Shown: in pieces, positions 25,401 through 39,500 of the stretch
Layout of the letters: each line of letters opens with the position of its first letter
Position numbering within the stretch: position 1 is the stretch's first letter
Assembly: GCA_947652115.1 (NCBI GenBank)
Contig: OX393567.1
Location: 3,232,938 to 3,296,937, forward strand
Direction of reading: 5' to 3'
From: Blastomussa wellsi
Lineage: Eukaryota > Cnidaria > Anthozoa > Scleractinia > Plerogyridae
Length of the DNA: 64,000 nt
The notes under the pieces: model-generated
What the model was told of the DNA's origin: nothing
What the model saw: only the letters and a program-made list of their open reading frames with translations
The model's database searches: none
Made by a program: the position numbers and the translations under genes

Positions 25401-27870
25401 AGGGAAGATTTTGGTTAGGGAAGATCTTGGTTAGGCAAGATCTTGGTTATGCAAGGTCTTGGTTAGGGAAGATCTTGGTTGTGTAAGATCTTGGTTAGGC
25501 AAGATCTTGGTTTTGCAAGATCTTGGTTAGCCAAGATCTTGGTTATGCAAGATCCTGGTTTGGCAAGATCTTGGTTATGCAAGATCTTGGTTAGGGAAGA
25601 TCTTGATTATGTAAGATCTTGGTTAGGCAAGATCTTGGTTATGCAAGATCTTGGTTAGCCAAGATCTTGGTTATGCAAGATCTTAGTTAGGCAAGATCTT
25701 GGTTAGGGAAGATCTTGGTTAGGCAAGATCTTGGTTATGCAAGATCTTGGGTATGCAAGATCTTGGTTATGCAAGATCTTGGTTATGCAAGATCTTGGTT
25801 TGGCAAGATCTTGGTTAGGGAAGATTTTGGTTAGGGAAGATCTTCGTTAGGCATGATCTTGGTTATGCAAGATCTTGGTTAGGGAAGATCTTGGTTATGT
25901 AAGATTTTGGTTAGGCAAGATCTTGGTTATGCAAGATCTTGGTTGTGCAAGATCTTGGTTATGCAAGATAGATCTTGGTTATGCAAAATCTTGGTTAGGC
26001 AAGATCTTGGTTATGCAAGATCTTGGTTATGCAAGATCTTGGTTATGCAAGATCTTGGTTATGCAAGACTCTGGTCATTCAAGATCTTGGTTATGCAAGA
26101 TCTTGGTTATGCAAGATCTTGGTTGGGCAAGATCTTGGTTAGGGAAGATTTTGGTTAGGGAAGATCTTGGTTAGGCAAGATCTTGGTTATGCAAGATCGT
26201 GCTTAGGAAAGATCTTGGTTATGCAAGATCGTGGTTATGCAAGATCTTGTTTATGCAAGATCTTGGTTATGCAATATCTCGGTTATGAGAGATCTTGGTT
26301 AGGCAAGATTTTGGTTATGCAAGATCTTGGTTAGGGAAGATCTTCTTTATGTAAGAAATTGGTTAGGCAAGATCTTGGTTATGCAAGATCTTGGTTAGCC
26401 AAGATCTTGGTTATGAAAGATCTTAGTTAGGCAAGATCTTGGTTAGGGAAGATCTTGGTTAGGCAAGATCTTGGTTAGGAAGATCTTGGTTATGCAAGAT
26501 CGTGCTTAGGGAAGATCTTGGTTATGCAAGATCCTGGTTATGCAAGATTCTGCTCATGCAAGATCTTGGTTATGGAAGATCTTGGTTTGGCAAGATCTTG
26601 GTTAGGGAGGATTTTGGTTACTGAAGATCTTGGTTAGGCAAGATCTTGGTTATGCAAGATCTTGGTTAGGGAAGATATGGTTAGTCAAGATCTTGGTTAT
26701 GCAAGATCTTTGTTAGGGAAGATCTTGGTTATGCAAGATCTTGGCTATGCAAGATCTTGGTTAGGCAAGATCTTAGTTATGCAAGAACTTGGTTATGCAA
26801 GATCTTGGTTAGGGAAGATCTTGGTGATGCAAGATCTTGGTTATGCAAGATCTTGGTTAAGCAAAATCTTGGTTAGGCAAGATCTTGATTAGGGAAGATC
26901 TTGGTCAGGAAAGGTCTTGGTTATGCAAGATCTTGGTGATGCAAGATCTTGGTTATGCAAGATTCTGGTCATGCAAGATCTTGGTTATGCAAGATCTTTG
27001 TTATGCAAGATATTGGTTTGGCAAGATCTTGGTTAGGGAAGATTTTGGTTAGGGAAGATCTTGGTTAGGGGGGATCTTGGTTATGCAAGATCTTGGTTAG
27101 GGAAGATCTTGGTTAGGCAAGATCTTGTTTATGCAAGATCTTGGTTGTGCAAGATCTTGGCTATGGAAGATCTTGGTTAGGCAAGATCTTAGTTATGCAA
27201 GATCTTGGTTAGGGAAGATCTTGGTTAGGGAAGATCTTGGTTATGCAAGATCTTGGTTATGCAAGATTCTTGTCATACAAGATCTTGGTTATGCAAGATC
27301 TTTGTTATGCAAGATATTGGTTTGGCAAGATCTTGGTTAGGGAAGATTTTGGTTAGGGAAGATCTTGGTTAGGCAAGATCTTGGTTATGCAAGATCTTAG
27401 TTATGCAAGATCTTGGTTAGGGAAGATCTTGGTTAGGGAAGATCTTGGTTATGCAAGATCTTGGTTATGCAAGATTCTTGTCATGCAAGATCTTGGTTAT
27501 GCAAGATCTTTGTTATGCAAGATATTGGTTTGGCAAGATCTTGGTTAGGGAAGATTTTGGTTAGGGAAGATCTTGGTTAGGCAACATCTTGGTTATGCAA
27601 GGTCTTGGTTAGGGAAAATCTTGGTTGTGTAAGATCTTGGTTAGGCAAGATCTTGGTTAGGGAGGATCTTGGATATGCAAGATTCTGGTTATGCAAGATC
27701 TTGGTTAGGGAGGATCTTGGTTATGCAGGATCTTGGTTATGCAAGATCTTGGTTATCCAAAATCTTGGTTAGGCAAGATCTTGATTAGGGAAGATCTTGG
27801 TTAGGGAAGATCTTGGTTATGCAAGATCTTGGTTATGCAAGATCTTGGTTATGCAAGATTCTGGTCATGC
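22440..27870 (+). repeat. Diverged tandem duplication, period about 2.5-2.74 kb
   Basis: The sequence from about 22440 to 24840 recurs from about 24939 to 27580. The offset grows along the copy from 2499 (ACGATC at 22522 and 25021), to 2707 (the 4-bp-expanded unit GCAAGATAGATCTTGG near 23257 and 25964), to 2738 (GGTTAGTCAAG at 23941 and 26679), so indels of whole units have accumulated. One copy has lost part of a unit (GGGAAGATATGGTTAG near 26670). Confidence 0.85.
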
Positions 27871-30800
27871 AAGATTCTGGTCATGCAAGATCTTGGTTAT
27901 GCAAGATCTTGGTTTGGCAAGATCTTGGTTAGGGAAGATTTTGGTTAGGGAAGATCTTGGTTAGGCAAGATCTTGGTTAGGCAAGGTCTTGGTTAGGGAA
28001 GTTCTTGGTTATTTAAGATCTTGGTTAGGCAAGATCTTGGTTATGCAAGATCTTGGTTATGGAAGATCTTGGATAGGGAAAATCTTGGTTATGCAAGATC
28101 TTGGTTATGCAAGATCTTGGTTATGCAAAATCTTGGTTAGGCAAGATCTTGGTTATGCAAGATCTTGGTTAGGGAAGATCTTGGCTATGCAAGATCTTGG
28201 TTGTGCAAGATCTTGGTTATGCAAGATCTTTGTTATGCAAGATTCTGGTCATGAAAGATCTTGGTTATGCAAGATCTTGGTTATGGAAGATCTTGGTTGG
28301 GCAAGATCTTGGTTAGGGAAGATTTTGGTTAGGGAAGATCTTGGTTAGGCAAGATCTTGGTTATGCAAGATCTTGGTTAGGGAAGATCTTGGTGAGGCAA
28401 GATCTTGCTTATGCAAGATCTTGGTTTGGGAAGATCTTGGTTATGCAAGATCTTGGTTGTGCATGATCTTGGCTATGCAAGATCTTGGTTAGGCAAGATC
28501 TTGGTTATGCAAGATTCTGGTTATGCAAGATCTTGGTTAGGGAGGATCTTGGTTATGCAAGATCTTGGTTATGCAAGATCTTGGTTATCCAAAATCTTGG
28601 TTAGGCAAGATCTTGATTAGGGAAGATCTTGGTTAGGGAAGATCTTGGTTATGCAAGATCTTGGTTATGCAAGATCTTGGTTATGCAAGATTCTGTTCAT
28701 GCAAGATCTTGGTTATGCAAGATCTTGGTTATGCAAGATCTTGGTTTGGCAAGATCTTGGTTAGGGAAGATTTTGGTTAGGGAAGATCTTGGTTAGGCAA
28801 GATCTTGGTTATGCAAGATCTTGGTTAGGGAAGATCTTGGTTATGTAAGATCTTGGTTAGGCAAGATCTTGGTTATGCAAGATCTTGGTTATGCAAGATC
28901 TTGGATAGGGAAAATCTTGGTTATGCAAGATCTTGGTTATGCAAGATCTTTGTTATGCAAAATCTTGCTTAGGCAAGATCTTGATTAGGGAAGATTTTGG
29001 TTAGGGAAGATTTTGGTTAGGGAAAATCTTGGTTAAGCAAGATCTTGGTTCTGCAAGATCTTGGTTAGGGAAGATCTTGGTTAGGCAAGATCTTGGTTAT
29101 GCGAGATTTTGGTTATGCAAGATCTTTGTTAGCGAAGATTTTGGTTAGGGAAGATCTTCGTTAGGCATGATCTTGGTTATGCAAGATCTTGGTTAAGGAA
29201 AATCTTGGTTATGTAAGATCTTGGTTAGGCAAGATCTTGGTCATGCAAGATCTTGGTTGTGCAAGATCTTGGTTATGCAAGATCTTGGTTATGCAAAATC
29301 TTGGTTAGGCAAGATCTTGATTAAGGAAGATCTTGGTTAGGGAAGATCTTGGTTATGCAAGATTTTCGTTATGGAAGATCTTGGTTATGCAAGATTCTGG
29401 TCATGCAAGATCTTGGTTATGCAAGATCTTGGTTATGCAAGATCTTGGTTAGCCAAGATCTTGGTTAGGGAAGATTTTGGTTAGGGAAGATCTTGGTTAG
29501 GCAAGATCTTGGTTATGCAAGATCTTGGTTAGGGAAGATCTTGGTTAGGCAAGATCTTGGTTATGCAAGATCTTGGTTAGGAAAGATCTTGGTTAGGCAA
29601 GATCTTGGTTATGCAAGATCTTGGTTGTGCAAGATCTTGGCTATGCAAGATCTTGGTTAGGCAAGATCTTGGTTATGCAAGATTCTGGTTATGCAAGATC
29701 TTGGTTAGGGAGGATCTTGGTTATGCAAGATCTTGGTTATGCAAGATCTTGGTAATCCAAAATCTTGGTTAGGCAAGATCTTGATTAGGGAAGATCTTGG
29801 TTAGGGAAGATCTTGGTTATGCAATATCTTGGTTATGCAAGATATTGGTTTGGGAAGATCTTGGTTAGGGAAGATTTTGGTTAGGGAAGATCTTGGTTAG
29901 GCAAGATCTTGGTTATGCAAGGTCTTGGTTAGGGAAGATCTTGGTTGTGTAAGATCTTGGTTAGGCAAGATCTTGGTTATGCAAGATCTTGGTTAGCCAA
30001 GATCTTGGTTATGCAAGATCTTAGTTAGGCAAGATCTTGGTTAGGGAAGATCTTGGTTAGGCAAGATCTTGGTTATGCAAGATCTTGGTATGCAAGATCT
30101 TGGTTATGCAAGATCTTGGTTATGCAAAATCTTGGTTAGGCAAGATCTTGATTAGGGAGGATCTTGGTTAGGGAAGATCTTGGTTATGCAAGATCTTGGT
30201 TATGCAAGATCTTGGTTATGCAAGACTCTGGTCATTCAAGATCTTGGTTATGCAAGATCTTGGTTATGCAAGATCTTGGTTATGCAAGATCTTGGTTGGG
30301 CAAGATCTTGGTTAGGGAAGATTTTGGTTAGGGAAGATCTTGGTTAGGCAAGATTTTGGTTATGCAAGATCGTGCTTAGGGAAGATCTTGGTTATGCAAG
30401 ATCTTGATTATGCAAGATCTTGGTTAGGCAAGATCTTGGTTATGCAAGACCTTGGTTAGGGAAGATCTTTTTTATGTAAGATCTTGGTTAGGCAAGATCT
30501 TGGTTATGCAAGATCTTGGTTAGCCAAGATCTTGGTTATGGAAGATCTTAGTTAGGCAAGATCTTGGTTAGGGAAGATCTTGGTTAGGCAAGATCTTGGT
30601 TAGGAAGATCTTGGTTATGCAAGATCGTGCTTAGGGAAGATCTTGGTTATGCAAGATCCTGGTTGTGCAAGATCTTGGTTATGCAAGATCTTGGTTATGC
30701 AAGATCCTGGTTATGCAAGATCTTGGTTATGCAAGATCTTGGTTATGCAAGATTCTGCTCATGCAAGATCTTGGTTATGGAAGATCTTGATTTGGCAAGA

Positions 30801-33564
30801 TCTTGGTTAGGGAAGATTTTGGTTACGGAAGATAATGGTTAGGCAAGATCTTGGTTATGCAAGATCTTGGTTAGGGAAGATCTTGGTTAGGCAAGATCTT
30901 GGTTCTGCAAGATCTTTGTTAGGGAAGATCTTGGTTATGCAAGATCTTGGGTATGCAAGATCTTGGTTAGGCAAGATCTTAGTTATGCAAGAACTTGGTT
31001 ATGCAAGATCTTGGTTAGGGAAGATCTTGGTGATGCAAGATCTTGGTTATGCAAGATCTTGGTTAAGCAAAATCTTGGTTAGGCAAGATCTTGGTTAGGG
31101 AAGATCTTGGTTAGGGGAGGTCTTGGTTATGCAAGATCTTGGTGATGCAAGATCTTGGTTATGCAAGATTCTGGTCATGCAAGATCTTGGTTATGCAAGA
31201 TCTTGGTTAGGGAAGATCTTGGTTAGGCAAGATCTTGTTTATGCAAGATCTTGGTTGTGCAAGATCTTGGCTATGGAAGATCTTGGTTAGGCAAGATCTT
31301 NNNNNNNNNNNNNNNNNNNNNNNNNNNNNNNNNNNNNNNNNNNNNNNNNNNNNNNNNNNNNNNNNNNNNNNNNNNNNNNNNNNNNNNNNNNNNNNNNNNN
31401 NNNNNNNNNNNNNNNNNNNNNNNNNNNNNNNNNNNNNNNNNNNNNNNNNNNNNNNNNNNNNNNNNNNNNNNNNNNNNNNNNNNNNNNNNNNNNNNNNNNN
31501 GGTTAGGGAAGATCTTGGTTAGGCAAGATCTTGGTTGTGCAAGATCTTGGCTATGCAAGATCTTGGTTGGGCAAGATCTTAGTTATGCAAGATCTTGGTT
31601 ATGCAAGATCTTGGTTAGGGAAGATCTTGGTTATGCAAGATCTTGGTTATGGAAGATCTTGGTTATGCAAAATCTTGGTTAGGCAAGATCTTGATTAGGG
31701 AAGATCTTGGTTAGGGAAGATCTTGGTTATGCAAGATCTTGGTTATTCAAGATCTTGCTTATGAAAGATCTAGGTTATGCAAAATCTTGGTTAGGCAAGA
31801 TCTTGATTAGGGAAGATCTTGGTTAGGGAAGATCTTGGTTAGGCAAGATCTTGGTTATGCAAGATCTTGGTTGTGCAAGATCTTGGCTATGCAAGATCTT
31901 GGTTAGGCAAGATCTTGGTTATGCGAGATTCTGGTTATGCAAGATCTTGGTTAGGGAGGATCTTGGTTATGCAAGATCTTGGTTATGCAAGATCTTGGTT
32001 ATCCAAAATCTTGGTTAGGCAAGATCTTGATTAGGGAAGATCTTGGTTAGGGAAGATCTTGGTTATGGAAGATCTTGGTTATGCAAGATCTTTGTTATGC
32101 AAGATTCTGGTCATGCAAGATCTTGGTTATGCAAGATCTTGGTTATGCAAGATCTTGGTTTGGCAAGATCTTGGTTAGGGATGATTTTGGTTAGGGAAGA
32201 TCTTGGTTAGGGAAGATCTTGGTTAGGCAAGATCTTGGCTATGCAAGATCTTGGTTAGGGAAGATCTTGGTTATGTAAGATCTTGGTTAGGCAAGATCTT
32301 GGTTATGCAAGATCTTGGTTAGGGAAGATCTTGGTTAGGCAAGATCTTGGTTATGCGAGATTTTGGTTATGCAAGATCTTTGTTAGCGAAGATTTTGGTT
32401 AGGGAAGATCTTCGTTAGGCATGATCTTGGTTATGCAAGATCTTGGTTAGGGAAGATCTTGGTTATGTAAGATCTTGGTTAGGCAAGATCTTGGTTATGC
32501 AAGATCTTGGTTAGGGAAGATCTTGGTTATGTAAGATCTTGGTTAGACAAGATCTTGGTTATGCAAGATCTTGGTTATGCAAGATCTTGGATAGGGAAAA
32601 TCTTGGTTATGCAAGATCTTGGTTATGCAAGATCTTGGTTATGCAAAATCTTGGTTAGGCAAGATCTTGATTAGGGAAGATTTTGGTTAGGAAAGATTTT
32701 AGTTATGGAAGATCTTGGTTAAGCAAGATCTTGGTTATGCAAGATCTTGGTTACGGAAGATCTTGGTTAGCCAAGATCTTGGTTATGCAAGATCTTGGTT
32801 AGGGAAGATCTTGGTTATGCAAGATCTTGGTTAGGCAAGATCTCGGTTATGCAAGATCTTGGTTAAGGAAGATCTTGGTTAGGGAAGATCTTGGTTAGGC
32901 AAGATCTTGGTGATGCGAGATTTTGGTTATGCAAGATCTTTTTTAGCGAAGATTTTGGTTAGGGAAGATCTTCGTTAGGCATGATCTTGGTTATGCAAGA
33001 TCTTGGTTAGGGAAGATCTTGGTTATGTAAGGTCTTGGTTAGGCAAGATCTTGGTTATGCAAGATCTTGGTTGTGCAAGATCTTGGTTATGCAAGATCTT
33101 GGTTATGCAAAATCTTGGTTAGGCCAGATCTTGATTAGGGAAGATCTTGGTTAGGGAAGATCTTGGTTATGCAAGATCTTGGTTATGCAAGATCTTGGTT
33201 ATGCAAGATTCTGGTCATGCAAGATCTTGGTTATGCAAGATCTTGGTTATTTAAGATCTTGGTTGGGCAAGATCTTGGTTAGGGAAGATTTTGGTTAGGG
33301 AAGATCTTGGTTAGGCAAGATCTTGGTTATGCAAGATTCTGGTTATGCAAGATCTTGGTTAAGGAGGATCTTGGTTATGCAAGATCTTGGTTATGCAAGA
33401 TCTTGATTAGGGAAGATCTTGGTTATGCAAGATCTTGGTTATGCAAGATCTTGGTTATCCAAGATTCTGGTCATGCAAGATCTTGGTTATGCAAGATCTT
33501 GGTTATGCAAGATCTTTGTTGGGCAAGATCTTGGTTAAAGAAGATTTCGGTTAGGGAAGATCTT
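27870..33564 (+). repeat. 16-bp satellite around the assembly gap
   Basis: Uniform 16-bp units. Parts echo the preceding duplicated block: the GCAAGACTCTGGTCATTC unit near 30226 matches the one near 23356 and 26064, and the rows near 30606-31100 match 26476-26930. A further copy of that block therefore probably spans the gap. A local repeat carrying GGTTAGCGAAGATTTTGG appears near 29130, 32383 and 32938. Confidence 0.8.
31301..31500. other. Assembly gap, exactly 200 N
   Basis: Two hundred Ns with the same 16-bp satellite on both sides. The round number suggests a placeholder, so the real missing length is unknown. Any apparent reading frame across the Ns is an artefact. Confidence 0.99.
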
Positions 33565-36500
33565 GGTTAGGCAAGATCTTGGTTAGGGAAGATCTTGGTT
33601 AGGGAAGATCTTGGTTAGGCAAGATCTTGGTTATGCAAGATCTTGGTTAGGGAAGATCTTGGTTATGCAAGATCTTGGTTGTGCAAGATCTTGTCTATGC
33701 AAGATCTTGGTTGGGCAAGATCTTAGTTATGCAAGATCTTGGTTATGCAAGATCTTGGTTAGGGAAGATCTTGGTTATGCAAGATCTTGGTTATGGAAGA
33801 TCTTGGTTATGCAAAATCTTGGTTAGGCAAGATCTTGATTAGGGAAGATCTTGGTTAGGGAAGATCTTGGTTATGCAAGATCTTGGTTATGCAAGATCTT
33901 GGTTATGGAAGATCTTGGTTATGCAAAATCTTGGTTAGGCAAGATCTTGGTTAGGGGAGATCTTGGTTAGGCAAGATCTTGGTTATGCAAGATCTTGGTT
34001 GTGCAAGATCTTGGCTATGCAAGATCTTGGTTAGACAAGATCTTGGTTATGCAAGATTCTGGTTATGCAAGATCTTGGTTAGGGAGGATCTTGGTTATGC
34101 AAAACCTTGGTTATGGAAGATCTTGGTTATCCAAAATCTTGGTTAGGCAAGATCTTGATTAGGGAAGATCTTGGTTATGCAAGATCAGGGTTATGCAAGA
34201 TCTTGGTTATGCAAGATTCTGCTCATGCAAGATCTTGGTTATGCAAGATCTTGGTTATGCAAGATCTTGGTTTGGCAAGATCTTGGTTAGGGAAGATTTT
34301 GGTTAGGGAAGATCTTGGTTAGGCAAGATCTTGGTTATGCAAAATCTTGGTTAGGGAAGGTCTTGGTTAGGCAAGATCTTGGTTATGCAAGATCTTGGTT
34401 AGGGAAGATCTTGGTTATCCAAGATCTTGGTTGTGCAAGATCTTGGTTATGCAAGATCTTTGTTATGCAAGATTCTGGTCATGCAAGATCTTGGTTATGC
34501 AAGATCTTGGTTATGCAAGATCTTTGTTGGGCAAGATCTTGGTTAGGGAAGATTTCGGTTAGGGAAGATCTTGGTTAGGCAAGATTTTGGTTAGTGAAGA
34601 TCTTGGTTAGGGAAGATCTTGGTTAGGCAAGATCTTGGTTATGCAAGATCTTGGTTAGGGAAGATCTTGGTTATGCAAGATCTTGGTTGTGCAAGATCTT
34701 GTCTATGCAAGATCTTGGTTGGGCAAGATCTTAGTTATTCAAGATCTTGGTTATACAAGATCTTGGTTATGCAAGATCTTGGTTATGGAAGATCTTGGTT
34801 ATGCAAAATCTTGGTTAGGCAAGATCTTGATTAGGGAAGATCTTGGTTAGGGAAGATCTTGGTTATGCAAGATCTTGGTTATGCAAGATCTTGGTTATGG
34901 AAGATCTTGGTTATGCAAAATCTTGGTTAGGCAAGATCTTGGTTAGGGAAGATCTTGGTTAGGCAAGATCTTGGTTATGCAAGATCTTGGTTGTGCAAGA
35001 TCTTGGCTATGCAAGATCTTGGTTAGACAAGATCTTGGTTATGCAAGATTCTGGTTATGCAAGATCTTGGTTAGGGAGGATCTTGGTTATGCAAGACCTT
35101 GGTTATGCAAGATCTTGGTTATCCAAAATCTTGGTTAGGCAAGATCTTGATTAGGGAAGATCTTGGTTAGGGAAGATCTTGGTTATGCAAGATCTTGGTT
35201 ATGCCAGATCTTGGTTATGCAAGATTCTGGTCCTGCAAGATCTTGGTTATGCAAGATCTTGGTTATGCAAGATTCTGGTTATGCAAGATCTTGGTTAGGG
35301 AAGATTTTGGTTAGCGAAGATCTTGGTTAGGGAAGATCTTGGTTATGCAAGATCTTGCTTGTGCAAGATCTTGGTTATGCAAGATCTTGGTTATGCAAGA
35401 TCTTGGTTAGGCAAGATCTTGGTTATGCAAGATCTTGGTTAGGGAAGATCTTGGTTATGTAAGATCTTGGTTAGGGAAGATCTTGGTTATGCAAGATCTT
35501 GGTTATGCAAGATCTTGTTTAGGGAACATCTTGGTTAGGGAAGATTTTTGTTAGGGAAGATCTTCGTTAGGCAAGATCTTGGTTATACAAGATCTTGGTT
35601 ATCCAAGATGTTGGTTATGCAAAATCTTGGTTAGGCAAGATCTTGGTTAGGGAATATTTTGGTTAAGGAAGATCTTGGTTAGGCAAGATCTTGGTTATGC
35701 AAGATCTCCGTTAGGGAAGATCTTGGTTATGCAAGATATTGGTTATGAAAGATCTTGGTTATGCAAGATCCTTGTTATGCAAGATCTTGGTTATGCAAGA
35801 TCCTTGTTATGCAAGATTTTGGTTATGCAAGATCTTGGTTATGCAAGATCTTGGTTATGCAAGATCTTGGTTATGCAAAATCTTGGTTAGCCAAGATCTT
35901 GGTTAAAGAATATTTTGCTTAGGGAAGATCTTGGTTAGGCAAGATCATGGTTATGCAAGATCTTGGTTAGGGAAGATCTTGGTTATGCAAGATCTTGGCT
36001 ATGCAAGATCTTGGTTTCTTGGCTATGCAAGATCTTGGTTATGCAAGATCCTGGTTATGCAAGATCTTGGTTATGCAAGATCTCGGTTATGCAAGATCTT
36101 GGTTATCCAAGATCTTGGTTATGCAAAATCTTGGTTAGGCAAGATCTTGGTTAGGGAAGATTTGTTAGCAAAGATCTTGGTTAGGCAAGATCTTGGTTAT
36201 GGAGGATCTTGGTTAGGCAAGATCTTAGTTATGCAAGATCTTGGTTGGGCAAGATCTTCTTTAGGGAAGATCTTGGTTATACAAGATCTTGGTTAGGCAA
36301 GATCTTTGTTATGCAACATCTTGGTTATGCAACATCTTGGTTATGCAACATCTTGGTCATGCAAGATCTTAGTTATGCAATATCTTGGTTATGCAAGATC
36401 TTGGTTATGCAAGGTCATGGTTGTGCAAGATCTTGGTTATGCAAGATCTTGATGATGCAAGATCTTGGTTATGCAAGATCCTGGTTATGCAAGTTCTTGG

Positions 36501-39500
36501 TTATGCAAGATCTTGGTTATGCAAGATCTTGGTTATCCAAGATCTTGGTTGTGCAAAATCTTGGCTAGGCAAGATCTTGGTTAGGGAATATTTTGGTTAG
36601 GGAAGATCTTGGTTAAGCAAGATCATGGTTATGCAAGATCTTGGTTCGGGAAGATCTTGGTTATGCAAGATCTTGGTTATGTAAGATCTTGGTTATGCAA
36701 GATCATGGTTATCCAAGATCTTGGTTATGCAACATCTCGGTTATGCAAGATCTTCGTTATCCATGATCTTGGTTATGCAAGATCGTGGTTATGCAAGATC
36801 TTGCTGATGCAAGATCTTGGTTATGCAAGATCTTGGTTATGCAAGATCTTGGTCATGCAAGATCTTGGCTAGGCAAGATTATGGTTATACAAGATCCTGG
36901 TTATGCAAGATCTTGGTTATGCCAGATCTTGGTTAGGCAAGATCTTGATTATGCAAGGTCTTCCTTATTCAAGATCTTGGTTATGCAAGATCTTGGTTAT
37001 GCAAGATCTTGGTGATGCAAGATCTTAGTTATGCAAGATCTGGGTTATGCAAGATCTTAGTTAGGCAAGATCTTAGTTATGCAAGACATTGGTTAGGCAA
37101 GATCTTCGTTAGTAAAGATCTTGGTTAGGCAAGATCTTGGTTATGCGAGATCTTGGTTAGGGAAGATCTTGGTTATCCAAGATCTTGGTTGGGCAAGATC
37201 TTGGTTATGCAAGATCTTAGTTAGGGAAGATCTCTGTTAGGGAAGATCTTGGTTAGGCAAGATCTTGGTTATGCAAGATCTTGGTTATGCAAAATCTTGG
37301 TTAGACAAGATCTTGGTTAGGGAAGATCTTGGTTATGCAAGATCGTGCTTAGGGAAGATCTTGGTTATGCATGATCTTGCTTAGGCAAGATCTTTTTTAT
37401 GCAAGATCTTGGCGATGCAAGATCTTGGTTATGCAAGATCTTGGTGGTGCAAGATCTTTGTTATGCAAGATCTGGGTTATGCAAGATCTTAGTTAAGCAA
37501 GATCTTTGTTAGGGAAGATCTTGGTTAGGCAAGATCTTGGTTATGCAAGATCTTGGTTATGCAAAATCTTGGTTAGACAAGATCTTGGTTAGGGAAGATC
37601 TTGGTTATGCAAGATCTTGGTGGTGCAAGATCTTTGTTATGCAAGATCATGGTTATGCAAGATCTTGGTTAGGGAAGATCTTGGTTATGCAAGATCTTGG
37701 TTATGCAAGATCTTGGTTATGCAAGATTTTGGTTATGCAAGATCTTGGTCATGCAAGATCTTGGCTAGGCAAGATTATGGTTATACAAGATCTTGGTTAT
37801 GGAAGATCTTGGTTATGCAAGATCTTGGTTAGGCAAGATCTTGGTTATGCAAGGTCTTCCTTATTCAAGATCTTGGTTATGCAAGATGTTGGTTATGCAA
37901 GATCTTGGTGATGCAAGATCTTAGTTATGCAAGATCTGGGTTATGCAAGATCTTAGTTAGGCAAGATCTTAGTTATGCAAGATATTGGTTAGGCAAGATC
38001 TTCGTTAGTGAAGATCTTGGTTAGGCAAGATCTTGGTTATGCGAGATCTTGGTTAGGGAAGATCTTGGTTATCCAAGATCTTGGTTTGGCAAGATCTTGG
38101 TTATGCAACATCTTAGTTAGGCAAGATCTTTGTTAGGGAAGATCTTGGTTAGGCAAGATCTTGGTTATGCATGATCTTGGTTATGCAAAATCTTGGTTAG
38201 ACAAGATCTTGGTTAGGGAAGATCTTGGTTATGCAAGATCGTACTTAGGGAAGACCTTGGTTATGCAAGATCTTGCTTAGGCAAGATCTTTTTATGCAAG
38301 ATCTTGGTTATGCAAGATCTTGGTTATGCAAGATCTTGGTGGTGCAAGATCTTTGTTATGCAAGATCGGGTTATGCAAGATCTTAGTTAACCAAGATCTT
38401 TGTTAGGGAAGATCTTGGTTAGGCAAGATCTTGGTTATGCAAGATCTCGGTTATGCAAGATCTTGGTTATCCAAGATCTTGGTTATGCAAAATCTTGGTT
38501 AGGCAAGATCTTGGTTATGCAAGATCTTGGTTATGCAAAATCTTGGTTAGACAAGATCTTGGTTAGGGAAGATCTTGGTTATGCAAGATCCTGCTTATGC
38601 AAGATCTTGGTTATGCAAGATGTTGGTTATGCAAGATTTTGGTTATGCAAGATCCTGGTTGCAAGATCTTGGTTATGCAAGATCTTGGTTATGCAAGATC
38701 TTGGTTATGCAAGATCTTCGTTATGCAAGATCTTAGTTATCCAAGATTTTGGTTATGAACAATCTTGGTTAGGCAAGATCTTGGTTAAAGAATATTTTGG
38801 TTAGGGAAGATCTTGGTTAGGCAAGATCATGGTTATGCAAGATCTTGGTTAGGGAAGATCTTGGTTATGCAAGATCTTGGTTATGCAAGATCTTGGTTAT
38901 GCAAGATTTTGGTTATGCAAGATCTTGGTCATGCAAGATCTTGGCTAGGCAAGATTATGGTTATACAAGATCTTGGTTATGGAAGATCTTGGTTATGCAA
39001 GATCTTGGTTAGGCAAGATCTTGGTTATGCAAGGTCTTCCTTATTCAAGATCTTGGTTATGCAAGATGTTGGTTATGCAAGATCTTGGTGATGCAAGATC
39101 TTAGTTATGCAAGATCTGGGTTATGCAAGATCTTAGTTAGGCAAGATCTTAGTTATGCAAGATATTGGTTAGGCAAGATCTTCGTTAGTGAAGATCTTGG
39201 TTAGGCAAGATCTTGGTTATGCGAGATCTTGGTTAGGGAAGATCTTGGTTATCCAAGATCTTGGTTTGGCAAGATCTTGGTTATGCAACATCTTAGTTAG
39301 GCAAGATCTTTGTTAGGGAAGATCTTGGTTAGGCAAGATCTTGGTTATGCATGATCTTGGTTATGCAAAATCTTGGTTAGACAAGATCTTGGTTAGGGAA
39401 GATCTTGGTTATGCAAGATCGTACTTAGGGAAGACCTTGGTTATGCAAGATCTTGCTTAGGCAAGATCTTTTTATGCAAGATCTTGGTTATGCAAGATCT

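Noticed and set aside
31235..31682. Open frames running across the N gap
   Set aside because: They depend on unknown bases and repeat periodicity.
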